Shown: positions 8,501 through 15,273, counted from the first letter of the stretch. The stretch is DNA of 18,416 nucleotides from JBBRQP01 sp038226175 (GCA_038226175.1 JBBRQP010000064.1:1-18416); one strand, 5' to 3'. The notes: generated by a model from the letters alone, not told the origin. Translations and numbers: made by a program.

Positions 8501-9054
8501 GTTTAGTCGGGAATTTAGTCGCTGATGTGACCAGCAATATTCCAGCCTATAGCGGTAATTGGGATCTAAGACGGGTCAATCTCGGTCAGGTCAGCCAAGG
8601 CTTGCTGGGTTGGGGAGATGCGCGTCTCGGCACGGGCGATCTACAGGTGCAATTTAGCGCTCAGGGCGGTAATAGCCTAGCCTTCCTTAGTAGTCTGAGT
8701 GGTAGTGGTCAAATTACGACCCCTGTCCCTGTGGCCTGGTTACCCCTATTGGCTCAGGCAACTGGTATCGCAGAATTTGCCCAACTAGGACGCATGACCA
8801 CGCCCTTTACCTTTAGTGATGGACTAGTTCAATTTGCCAATGCCACGGTAACTTCTTTTGGTGGATGGCAGGGGCTGGTCACGGGTCAAACCAGTATCTT
8901 GAACGGACAAACTAGTCTTACTGGCACAATTAGCACCGCTCAGCAAAATTTCCGGATCCGGCTCAAAGGATCAGTGAGCGAAGCCACACCCGGTCTTATT
9001 CAAGAAATAAAAGCGGAAAGCCCGCTCGACCTTACCCCATCTACCGTACCTTAA
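5518..9054 (+). CDS. AsmA/TamB-like large membrane-anchored protein
   Basis: The 1178-residue product has a short cytoplasmic N-terminus, one transmembrane helix (about residues 19-45), and a very long exported region dominated by beta-strands. The strand-turn units (for example LQGTLVGDVRNPSFAGTLNLLGA and GSLVGNLVADVTSNIPAYSGNW) resemble the AsmA/TamB/YhdP group. From structural work on that group, the repeats form a hydrophobic groove thought to carry phospholipids between inner and outer membranes. The block after the helix (LSTGRQIELGRLRLNTFDGFGLRTNEV, then LLPLILGRVSIHRITL) is the typical AsmA N-terminal module. The C-terminal LAQATGIAEFAQLGRMTTPFTFSDG resembles the AsmA C-terminal region. 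No cysteine-rich or enzymatic motif is seen. Start is ATG 5518 with AAGGG just upstream. Fold class is fairly sure; cargo is unknown. Confidence 0.85.
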   Translation: MTAKARFPEFLRLSPAQLKIVVAVLVASLAIVVGFLGYVSFVLATLNPNDLRAPLERAFSLSTGRQIELGRLRLNTFDGFGLRTNEVVMRSPRYGLEAQARDVLMEIDLLPLILGRVSIHRITLDRCIIKVKRNQQGRWSVGDLLNRPITSAALSFDPAASAIQLTRSKVRITDESSFPNRYYELTDLDLRYGGSGHADQLQPLSLQSTLEELGQKTVLALEGTVHIPNQAADTWRGDLQILIADLQPQNWESYWQPWVRTQKLNGLLGLDTGRLDINLHWKSMSDGTANLLGQVGVKSLIWNWPEVWGQQPWATPALIAKVDVTQNNGTWQAKAATFTVGALQLTVQGSINTLNETVDVNASTNEFDPYLARGKLPLQFINATTKYRKPLEPWLRDSTGKGNIKVSIQTMGTLQNLVTTGAVNLLGLSLKTPLMGNGIDSLTGQLVFERPGEVQFKAVKLGLAQTTCTLDGSLAEDQWQLAVTAPTLDLGHLRSLSTPLFPQLVGQWDGQGSLQGTLVGDVRNPSFAGTLNLLGANFQDRRLPRALTDITGALVFAPDLVTLKAIHGQVEGREVNITGSVQRPGQYDAAPDLVLQSESLDLATVRALLTSPLVGGALRSTANALTQLNGTASGTITIQDNQLGGQLRLQGVTVGLATLGLPLSDVHGTALLRDGGVELKNLEGSTAGSGFRFDGTLNQFSGSPTLSGNLAANLTFPNALRLLPPSIATHLDAQGTAAVTVNFSPSADGTQVQAQGDFSGVTGARIDGLNLSGNQLGQATLTALAQPSALELQAGQLTLGSSELRLSGMVRRWLSSRASLAVNLSGEMTSLGELAHSFPWLGDLASASSGQGQIQLSLSGNPKNSFWSGGVRLDDVQTVAGLTLNGTLTQQGQTIKTANLAVLWHDQPLQIKGSYTPGPNPQVTFQAQADTLDLTRLLTEYQQISALRAWRGQGKLAVGSTQINQLALANLSTTLILAGDSLRLDNLKAFTGKGSLVGNLVADVTSNIPAYSGNWDLRRVNLGQVSQGLLGWGDARLGTGDLQVQFSAQGGNSLAFLSSLSGSGQITTPVPVAWLPLLAQATGIAEFAQLGRMTTPFTFSDGLVQFANATVTSFGGWQGLVTGQTSILNGQTSLTGTISTAQQNFRIRLKGSVSEATPGLIQEIKAESPLDLTPSTVP

Positions 9055-9067
9055 TCAGAGTTGGCGG

Positions 9068-9094
9068 TTGAGAGACAGCTTCTCATTCTAGAAT
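9068..9094 (+). promoter_or_regulatory. Possible promoter immediately upstream of recN
   Basis: TTGAGA (9068-9073) and TAGAAT (9089-9094) are separated by 15 bases, a short spacer. If used, transcription would start at about 9101, next to the recN ATG at 9102. An inverted repeat GAGA-5-TCTC (about 9071-9083) lies between the boxes. No cyanobacterial LexA-type box is apparent. Tentative. Confidence 0.25.
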
Positions 9095-9101
9095 AGGGAG
9101 T

Positions 9102-10772
9102 ATGCTGACCCATTTGCGGATCCGGGATTTTATCTTAATTGACCACTTGGAGTTAGCATTCCAAGCTGGATTAACGGTTTTGACCGGAGAGACGGGCGCG
9201 GGAAAATCAATCTTACTAGATGCAGTAGAGGCTGTGTTGGGGGCAAAAATTCCCCCTTCGGTAATTCGTCCGGGGGCAACCAAAGCTGTACTCGAAGCAA
9301 CCTTTAGAGCCTCAGATTTAGTGCAAACCTGGTTAGTCGAACAGGAACTTGATGCCGCCGAAGAGATTATTATTAGTCGTGAAATCAGTATCCGCAGTAA
9401 TCGTTATCGGCTTAATGGCTTGGTCGTCCAGCAACAAACGATTATGGCCTTGCGGGATTTGTTAATTGATGTCACGGCCCAAGGCCAAGCTCTAACCCTC
9501 AGTCGTACCGAGGCCCAACGCCAACTACTCGATAGTTTTGCCCAAGCTGACGAACACCTAAAAACTGTGCATGAACATTACAAAATCTGGCGACAGAGTC
9601 AAGAACGTCTCGAACAAGCCCTGACCCAACAACAAACCGATCAGTCCCAAAAAGAATTGCTGCGTCAACAATATCAAGAACTCAAACAAGCGCGACTGAC
9701 CGATCCTCAAGAAGAAGACACTTTATTAAGCGAACAAGAAATCCTATCGCACACCGCTGAATTAACCCAAATCAGTCAAAATATTTATAGCTCGCTCTAT
9801 CGCGATTCTGCCAGTATTAGCGATCAACTCAATCAAGTCAATCGCTTATTTAATCAAATTAGTAGTTACGATCCTCAAATACTGCCCTATCAAGAAATGA
9901 TTCAACAGGCTATCGTAGAAGTGGACGAATGTGCCCGCCAAGTTAACCGTTATAGCGAACACTTAGAAGCTGACCCCGAGCGTTTGGGTCAGGTGGAAAG
10001 TCGCTTGCGGCTTATTCAAAAACTCTGTAAGAAATATGGACCAACCCTGACTGAAGTCATAGCCTTTCAGCAGCAGATCCAAACACAATGGCAACAACTC
10101 AAGGCCGGTAATCTGCCGCTCGAAGACTTGAAAGTGCAACTTGAACAAAGTTACCAGGCTTTGTCTACTAGCTGTAGCCAACTTAGCCAAATACGACAAG
10201 TAGGAGCCGAGCGATTAGAACAAAAAATCATGGCATCACTCAATCAGCTTGGTATGAATAAAGCTCGTTTTCAGGTGCAACTGACGCCTATCAAGCCGAC
10301 GGCAGAAGGTCAAGAGCAGGTTAATTTTTTGCTCGCCGCTAATCCTGGTCAACCGTTAGCCTTACTCAAAAATGTGGCCTCGGGTGGGGAGATGTCTCGA
10401 TTTTTACTGGCCTTAAAAGGATGCTTAGGAGAAGCTATTCCAACGTTGATTTTTGATGAGATTGATGCAGGGGTATCGGGTAAAGTAGCACAGGCTGTCG
10501 CAACTCATTTATTTGAACTTTCCGAGCACCATCAAGTCCTATGTGTGACGCACCAACCGCTGGTTGCAGCTCTTGCTGATGTGCATTGGCGGGTGCGTAA
10601 AGTAAGTAGTTTAGATCAAACACAAGTCGAGATTGACCCATTGCTCACAACTGCCGAACGAACCGCAGAACTAGCACAACTCGCTGGGGGTAATTCAGCT
10701 ATCCAAGCCCAAGAGTTTGTGACAGCTTTGTTAAGTGAAGCAAGAAATTTGCGTCATAGAAAAAACCTCTAA
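9102..10772 (+). CDS. recN: DNA repair protein RecN
   Basis: RecN is an SMC-like ATPase that acts early in recombinational repair of double-strand breaks. The 556-residue product has the family start LTHLRIRDFILIDHLEL, Walker A GETGAGKS (residues 29-36), and a central Gln/Glu-rich coiled coil (roughly 160-380) with many QQ and LEQ heptads. The ABC signature VASGGEMSRF lies near residue 425, Walker B LIFDEIDAGVSG near 449, and the H-loop CVTHQP follows. Length is normal. The start at ATG 9102 fits the family N-terminus, although the purine run AGGGAG ends only 1 base before it, too close for a standard ribosome binding site. It lies 47 bases after the AsmA-like gene and converges on fbp with about 96 bases between; no clear terminator hairpin is seen there. 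Confidence 0.95.
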   Translation: MLTHLRIRDFILIDHLELAFQAGLTVLTGETGAGKSILLDAVEAVLGAKIPPSVIRPGATKAVLEATFRASDLVQTWLVEQELDAAEEIIISREISIRSNRYRLNGLVVQQQTIMALRDLLIDVTAQGQALTLSRTEAQRQLLDSFAQADEHLKTVHEHYKIWRQSQERLEQALTQQQTDQSQKELLRQQYQELKQARLTDPQEEDTLLSEQEILSHTAELTQISQNIYSSLYRDSASISDQLNQVNRLFNQISSYDPQILPYQEMIQQAIVEVDECARQVNRYSEHLEADPERLGQVESRLRLIQKLCKKYGPTLTEVIAFQQQIQTQWQQLKAGNLPLEDLKVQLEQSYQALSTSCSQLSQIRQVGAERLEQKIMASLNQLGMNKARFQVQLTPIKPTAEGQEQVNFLLAANPGQPLALLKNVASGGEMSRFLLALKGCLGEAIPTLIFDEIDAGVSGKVAQAVATHLFELSEHHQVLCVTHQPLVAALADVHWRVRKVSSLDQTQVEIDPLLTTAERTAELAQLAGGNSAIQAQEFVTALLSEARNLRHRKNL

Positions 10773-10868
10773 ACTCCATTACTGTGCCTGAGTACTTAGG
10801 ATCACGAAGCCGCAGCAGTATTCTATATATCTTCACAAATAGTGCCTTGATTCCCCGTTTATTTTGAC

Positions 10869-11879
10869 TCAAACTTCGGCTGTTACTCTACTGTGTTGCA
10901 AAAATCGTTGCGCTAGCATTACTTCGTAGGGACTTCCCAAAATAATGGGTACCCGCTGATGTAAGCGCACTGGTTGAATATCTAAAATCTCATGCCCCGT
11001 ATCAGTAATCGCTTTACCTTGAGCCTGTTCAAGTAACATCGCCATCGGGTTAGCTTCGTAAAGTAGACGCAGTTTACCTTGGGTGTTTTTGGTATCAGCC
11101 GGATAAAGAAAGATACCGCCGGTAAGTAAGGTGCGATGCACATCAGCTGCCAGAGAACCTACATAGCGCGCAGAATAGGGACGCCCTGTGCTTTTATCTT
11201 CAGTTTGTAGATAGGCGATAAATTCTCGTAACCAAGGCTGCCAACGTTGCGAATTACCTTGATTAATGCTGTAGTAGGTACCGCGTTCGGGGATTACCAA
11301 ATTTTCTGTAGCTAAAATAAATTCTCCAATCCCTGCATCCAAAATAAATAAATGGACACCATGCCCGGTTGTAAATACTAGCTGGGTACTTGGCCCATAA
11401 ATCACATAACCGGCTGCCACTTGTTGCCGTCCGGGCTGAAGCAAGTCTGCCTCATCATCACCACAAAATCGGCGCTGCTGAATCGCAAAAACTGACCCAG
11501 TATTGATATTGACATCTACATTACTAGAGCCATCTAGCGGATCGACTAAGAGCGAATAACTAGCTGGTGTACAGCCCTGCATCAGGTGCTCAGGGCCTTC
11601 GAGTTCTTCGGAGACAATCGTGCAAACCAGTCCCGTATTCTGAAAGGTCTTAAGAAATACTTCATTGGCATAGATATCCATATTACGCACCTGTTCACCT
11701 TGGACATTGATGGCACCGGTTAGACCTAGAGCATTGTTGACCAATCCAGCGCGGCTTAGTTCGCGAGCAATAGTTTTGGCGGCGGTACCAATCAGGAGCA
11801 TGAGGTTGGTAAATTCGCCCGTATGGTCAGGAAACTGCCCCTGATTTGCCAAAATATAGCGCGCTAAGGTCATTACCAT
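10869..11879 (-). CDS. fbp: Fructose-1,6-bisphosphatase, class I
   Basis: This enzyme removes the 1-phosphate of fructose-1,6-bisphosphate in gluconeogenesis. Cyanobacteria usually also have a class II FBP/SBPase that serves the Calvin cycle, and that gene is not in this window. The 336-residue product shows the metal-binding SEELEG (residues 90-95), DPLDGSSNVDVNINTG (113-128), the substrate-binding YSARYVGSLAADVHRTL (235-251) and the active-site signature KLRLLYEANPMA (269-280). Length is close to the family norm. ATG 11879 is preferred over the ATG two codons later because GGGAG lies 7 bases upstream. The gene lies 102 bases after the macro-domain gene on the same strand; cotranscription is possible but the gap could also hold its own promoter. 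Confidence 0.95.
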   Translation of the reverse strand: MVMTLARYILANQGQFPDHTGEFTNLMLLIGTAAKTIARELSRAGLVNNALGLTGAINVQGEQVRNMDIYANEVFLKTFQNTGLVCTIVSEELEGPEHLMQGCTPASYSLLVDPLDGSSNVDVNINTGSVFAIQQRRFCGDDEADLLQPGRQQVAAGYVIYGPSTQLVFTTGHGVHLFILDAGIGEFILATENLVIPERGTYYSINQGNSQRWQPWLREFIAYLQTEDKSTGRPYSARYVGSLAADVHRTLLTGGIFLYPADTKNTQGKLRLLYEANPMAMLLEQAQGKAITDTGHEILDIQPVRLHQRVPIILGSPYEVMLAQRFLQHSRVTAEV

Positions 11880-11981
11880 GTATCAACTCCCGGGTTGCTT
11901 CCCCAGCTTAGCCTTAAAAACCTATGAGATAACGCCGCTTAAATTTACAAAAAAGTATGGTTACAAAACCTTGCCATTAGT

Positions 11982-12454
11982 TTAATCAAAATCATAAACG
12001 CTTACTGCAATACCACGAGCATCAAGGGTTTTGATGATGATCGGCTCGACTAGTTCCCAGCGTCCACCCGCCAAACCACACCCGATACGCGGCATATGAA
12101 CTGAGGCTTGTAAGGCCTTAGCTCGGTCAGCAACTTGAATTAGACAGTGTTCTAAAGCCAGATAACGGATGGGTGGTTCTTGGCTACCAGCTTTGATGCC
12201 ATGTTGGGCAATCATATTAGCCACCGAGATCCAGGGCGTAACCTGAACTACTTGGACAGCGCCGAGAGCAAAATCATTGTGGGCGCGCTCACGATGCCAA
12301 CGCCTGTATTCCTCTTCTGGTAAAGACCAACGCCGGGGACCGCCAAAACAAAACCTTTGCCCCAGCCACCTAAATCATTACAAACATGGGCAAGAATGCG
12401 GTTGCCTTTTGCTTGGGGGGAAGTAGCATCGCCTTTGATAAATTGCAGGGTCAT
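11982..12454 (-). pseudogene. Macro-domain (ADP-ribose-1''-phosphate processing) protein, interrupted by a single-base frameshift
   Basis: Macro domains bind ADP-ribose and many remove ADP-ribose phosphate or ADP-ribosyl groups. The N-terminal piece (from ATG 12454) reads FIKGDAT, then ILAHVCNDLGGWGKGFVLAV, the ligand-binding Asn-Asp and Gly-rich loop. It then goes out of frame. The other frame continues the family sequence exactly: PRRWSLPEEEYRRW, NDFALGAVQVVQV, VANMIAQHGIK, then PRIGCGLAGG (second phosphate loop) and a final VYDFD. The shift falls at GGGG 12335-12338 (CCCC on the coding strand); five C instead of four would give one continuous 157-residue protein of normal length. The rest is perfectly conserved, so either a sequencing/assembly error or a very recent mutation fits. 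It starts 4 bases after the DUF4434 stop and is likely cotranscribed with it. Confidence 0.88.
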
Positions 12455-12458
12455 AACT

Positions 12459-13367
12459 TCAATCTAGTGTATCCAACCAGGCTTGATAACGCCGAAATAG
12501 GTGATGAGCACTCGGATAAATTGAGTTGGGACTGAGAAAATGAGAGAACTCAAAGGTAATCAGTTTATCTACGCCTGCAGCACGCGCTGCTTCGATCTTA
12601 AAACGTAACTTAGCCCAGGCGATAGGAGGAAATTTAATTGGCATGTCCCGATCAAAGGTTTCGACATTAGACCAACAGGTAAGGCCATATTTTTGCGCTA
12701 AGGTTCGATTGAGGCGCAAATAATCAGGAAGGATATTGTATTCTACGTTACCATCCTGAAAAGCTACAATATCAACGATACCGCTGATTCGGCTAAATAC
12801 TTGTTCCCATTCACGTTCATGGTCTTCTAGGCTAATCGCTTGATCAAATTGTTTGACCCCGCGAATATAGGGTGAGATCATGACGGGCAAATTTTTAAGA
12901 CTGCGCAAATGAAGGGCTAGCTGTTCGTAGACTCTCATCACCCCGCCATCAAAGGTATTGATCTCATGACATATGTACCAACCCCCAAAAGCTGGATGAT
13001 GCCCATAACGCGCCCAAACTTCATCAGCCAGCGCCAAATTAAGATCAATTTCTTGCTGATAGTGTCCCTGATGCCAATGAGTTCCTGAGTCATAGGTTCC
13101 GTAATAAAAGCGCATACCAAACTGTTGGCAAAGTATCAAAAACAATTCAATCAGGTCTTCTTGAACTATCAAAACTGGATGAACTTTGCCCAGCACGTTT
13201 GAGGGGAAGGTACATTTATTTTGGTACCCTGAACGGATGAGAATGACCGTGTCAATGCCCACACGCTGCATCGCGGAAAAATCCTCCGTCCATTCGGCTA
13301 CACTCCAGTTAGCTGAAGGAATATCGTGGCTAATTTCATCTATAAAAGTTCCGGTGAGCATGGTCAT
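12459..13367 (-). CDS. DUF4434 domain protein, predicted TIM-barrel glycoside-hydrolase-like
   Basis: The 302-residue product matches the DUF4434 pattern: GTFIDEI near the N-terminus, EWTEDFSAMQRVGIDTVILIRSGY (residues 25-48), FYYGTYDS, and GWYICHEI (129-136). The alternation of hydrophobic strands and amphipathic helices is that of a TIM barrel. Two Glu at strand ends, E135 of CHEI and E273 of TFEFSHF, sit where the acid/base and nucleophile of a retaining glycoside hydrolase would be; this is inference from the fold. There is no signal peptide, so it should be cytosolic. ATG 13367 is used; ATG 13361 is two codons inside and equally possible, as neither has a strong ribosome binding site. 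Its start is 5 bases from that of the divergent DUF3293 gene, and the macro-domain gene follows after 4 bases. Confidence 0.85.
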   Translation of the reverse strand: MTMLTGTFIDEISHDIPSANWSVAEWTEDFSAMQRVGIDTVILIRSGYQNKCTFPSNVLGKVHPVLIVQEDLIELFLILCQQFGMRFYYGTYDSGTHWHQGHYQQEIDLNLALADEVWARYGHHPAFGGWYICHEINTFDGGVMRVYEQLALHLRSLKNLPVMISPYIRGVKQFDQAISLEDHEREWEQVFSRISGIVDIVAFQDGNVEYNILPDYLRLNRTLAQKYGLTCWSNVETFDRDMPIKFPPIAWAKLRFKIEAARAAGVDKLITFEFSHFLSPNSIYPSAHHLFRRYQAWLDTLD

Positions 13368-13372
13368 ACCAC

Positions 13373-13837
13373 ATGACAGGTGAAGATGAGTATAGTATTT
13401 CAGCTGATCTTTTGGCAGCTTTTCAGCAGACCATTATCAAAATTCAAGTGGGTTCTAGACAGTGGCTTGCTTACCAAAGTCATCGGTCACCCACAAGCGG
13501 CTCTTTCCCCTTTGGAGCAGCGGTTTATATCCTTACTGCCTGGAATCCTGCTGCTAAGCGAGTGTCTCAACAAGATAATACGCAAGCCCAGCAAGCCCTA
13601 TTACAAGAAATTCGTCGTCATAAGCTAATGTACTATCCGGCTTGGGGAGAATCGCCGGATGGTCGTTGGCGCGAAGAAAGTCTGGCAGTATTGGGCTTAA
13701 GTCGCCAACAAGCTCTAGCCTTGGTGCAACCTTTTGGGCAAGTAGCAATTTTTGAACTTACGGTTACTAAATTAGCTATTATTCATCACACTAACGATCG
13801 ACTCTGGGCGCGCCCGTGGCGTTCTTGGATACTCTAA
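13373..13837 (+). CDS. DUF3293 domain protein
   Basis: The 154-residue product fits DUF3293, a small cytosolic family of unknown function. The supporting blocks are YILTAWNPAAKRVSQQDN (about 52-69), an amphipathic helix with LLQEIRRHKLMYYPAWGESPDGRWREESLAVLGLS (76-110), and ALVQPFGQVAIFEL (116-129) before the C-terminus. No signal peptide or membrane helix is seen. ATG 13373 gives the expected N-terminal helix LLAAFQQT. No strong ribosome binding site precedes it, and its promoter must lie within the divergent DUF4434 coding region. The stop and the next start share one base (TAATG, 13835-13839), so translation of the following RNA methyltransferase is probably coupled. Confidence 0.8.
   Translation: MTGEDEYSISADLLAAFQQTIIKIQVGSRQWLAYQSHRSPTSGSFPFGAAVYILTAWNPAAKRVSQQDNTQAQQALLQEIRRHKLMYYPAWGESPDGRWREESLAVLGLSRQQALALVQPFGQVAIFELTVTKLAIIHHTNDRLWARPWRSWIL
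13389..13418 (-). promoter_or_regulatory. Candidate promoter for the DUF4434-macro unit
   Basis: On the minus strand CTGCCA (13418-13413) and TATACT (13394-13389) are separated by 18 bases. Transcription would begin near 13382, about 15 bases before the ATG at 13367. The element lies inside the first codons of the divergent DUF3293 gene. Only pattern evidence. Confidence 0.35.
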
Positions 13838-14622
13838 TGCTCACTAGTCTCCAAAATCCTCTGCTCAAACAGATTCGCAAACTCCATCAGACTAAGGAAC
13901 GCCAACGCACTGGACAGATGCTCCTCGAAGGGGCGCACTTAGTCGAAGCCGCCCTTGAAACGGGGTGGCCTTTACATGAAGTGATCAGTACTGAGACTTG
14001 GGCTGAGGCAAATTCAGAGTTTTGGCAAAAGCTAGTGGATCATGCGGATCATAGCGAGCAGGTTGCCGAAAAGTTATTCCCCGAATTAGTCACCACCGTC
14101 AATAGTCCCGGTATCCTCGCTATTGTACCTTATGGCACCCGAGTTTGGACTGCGTGTCTAGCGCGTCCCCAACAGTTGATTATCGCGCTCGAAAACATTC
14201 AGGATGCGGGTAATCTCGGTACGATTTTACGGACAGCGGCGGCTGTAGGTGTCAGCGGAGTCATTCTGAGTCCTCATAGTATCAGCCCTGATCATCCCAA
14301 AGTTTTGCGCGCCACTAGTGGACAGTGGTTTCGCCAACCTCCTTTTGTTGCTGACTTGCCGGAGGTTTTGACCCGCACCGCCGAACTAGGGTACCGCATC
14401 CTCGGAACTTCTTCCCATGCCACGACTACGCTGTGGCAAACCGTGCTGACCGGGCCGCTGGTCTTACTCTTTGGCTCCGAAGGTCAGGGTCTGAGCGCAG
14501 CTTTACCGGCGCATACCCCGCTCTGTATTCCCCAAGAACCCGGTGTCGAATCGCTCAACCTCGCAGTTAGTGCAGCCGTGTTGCTATATGAGGTACGACG
14601 CCAACGGGAGTTGCTCCTTTAG
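13837..14622 (+). CDS. SpoU/TrmH-family RNA 2'-O-methyltransferase
   Basis: This is a SPOUT-class enzyme that uses S-adenosylmethionine to methylate a ribose 2'-OH in rRNA or tRNA. The 261-residue product has an N-terminal substrate-binding domain (residues 1-105, with LLEGAHLVEAAL) and the C-terminal knotted catalytic domain with all three motifs: motif 1 ALENIQDAGNLGTILRTA (117-134, with N126 and R132), motif 2 LLFGSEGQGLS (210-220), and motif 3 IPQEPGVESLNLAVSAAVLLYE (231-252). The open frame begins at a GTG at 13816, but ATG 13837 is chosen. It overlaps the upstream stop as TAATG and gives the usual start LTSLQNPLLKQIRKL. The target nucleotide cannot be predicted. The stop overlaps the convergent exported-protein gene by 4 bases. 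Confidence 0.92.
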   Translation: MLTSLQNPLLKQIRKLHQTKERQRTGQMLLEGAHLVEAALETGWPLHEVISTETWAEANSEFWQKLVDHADHSEQVAEKLFPELVTTVNSPGILAIVPYGTRVWTACLARPQQLIIALENIQDAGNLGTILRTAAAVGVSGVILSPHSISPDHPKVLRATSGQWFRQPPFVADLPEVLTRTAELGYRILGTSSHATTTLWQTVLTGPLVLLFGSEGQGLSAALPAHTPLCIPQEPGVESLNLAVSAAVLLYEVRRQRELLL

Positions 14623-15155
14623 GGGTATCGATAAGCATTGGGATAACTCGGCGCGGACCAATAAGCCCGGGTAGCGGGTTGGCGGTTGCGATGACCTGTC
14701 AGCAAGGTGTTGGCGACCTGGGTACAATCCTGCCGAGAATTTAGAGCATTACGGCGGGCTGCTTCAAAACTTGGATCACCCAGGTAGGCTGTTAATCGCC
14801 CTGTCGAAAGTCTACATACTTCTGCTGCACCATAGAGATTCCCGAGATTACTGAGATTTGGCCTTTGACCATAGCCTTGAGCTTGGCGTCTAAAGTCAAA
14901 TTCTTGATTGCGTAGCTGTGAGAGGGTATTGGTTACTTGAGCACAATCTTGACGAGAATTAAGCGCGCGCTGCCGACTATACTCAAAGCTGGGATCACTT
15001 GAGGCATAATGCAAACCTGCCGTTGATAAGCCACAAACCTGAGCTGCACCGAAGAGGTTACCTTGATCTAGGTTCTGCGCTGGGACGGCTGTTGCCAAAA
15101 CGCTGCTTACCAAAAAGCTAAGCCCATAAAGCATAAAACCCATAACAACTTTCAT
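14619..15155 (-). CDS. Exported protein with two tandem two-cysteine modules, unknown function
   Basis: I do not recognise a named family. The 178-residue product has a signal peptide (hydrophobic core about residues 5-20, likely cleavage near VPA at 24-26). Two copies of a 46-residue module follow, at about residues 33-78 and 106-151. By eye 30 of 46 positions are identical between the copies, including GAA.VC.LST, DPSFE and ALNSRQDC. Each copy has two cysteines 30 residues apart (C41/C71 and C114/C144), which could form one disulfide per module in the periplasm. The linker is Gln/Arg/Gly-rich and the C-terminus Tyr/Pro-rich. The frame opens at a TTG (15161), but ATG 15155 has AAGG 9 bases upstream. 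It lies at the border of the accessory region and overlaps the RNA methyltransferase stop by 4 bases. Confidence 0.8.
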   Translation of the reverse strand: MKVVMGFMLYGLSFLVSSVLATAVPAQNLDQGNLFGAAQVCGLSTAGLHYASSDPSFEYSRQRALNSRQDCAQVTNTLSQLRNQEFDFRRQAQGYGQRPNLSNLGNLYGAAEVCRLSTGRLTAYLGDPSFEAARRNALNSRQDCTQVANTLLTGHRNRQPATRAYWSAPSYPNAYRYP

Positions 15156-15273
15156 GGTCAACTGCCTTTCCCACAGGGGGAGCGTGGGGGAATATCAAGA
15201 GTGATTTACACGACGTGGAATTAGCACACTCAGTTCCAATGAGTCCGCTGCCACCCGTCACTACAATCTTCAT
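15118..15273 (-). pseudogene. N-terminal remnant of an NAD(P)-binding Rossmann-fold (SDR/NmrA-like) gene
   Basis: A 51-codon frame starts at ATG 15273. Its first 14 residues, MKIVVTGGSGLIGT, are the first strand and GxxGxxG loop of an NAD(P)-dependent reductase of the extended or NmrA-like type. After about 15232 the sequence no longer resembles the family, and the frame runs on into the 5' end of the exported-protein gene to TAG 15118. This looks like the start of a reductase gene cut off by a deletion or recombination junction near 15230. It points the same way as the downstream-coordinate hydrolase. Motif recognition is good but the fragment is short. Confidence 0.5.

Noticed and set aside
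9061..9101. LexA/SOS box upstream of recN
   Set aside because: The inverted repeat GAGA-5-TCTC does not match the cyanobacterial LexA consensus I know (AGTAC...GTWC type).
10773..10868. Terminator between convergent recN and fbp
   Set aside because: No stem of useful length followed by a T run is visible in either direction.
12335..12338. Programmed ribosomal frameshift in the macro-domain gene
   Set aside because: No classic X-XXY-YYZ slippery heptamer or clear downstream stimulatory structure is seen, and the family is not known to use frameshifting; a lost base is simpler.
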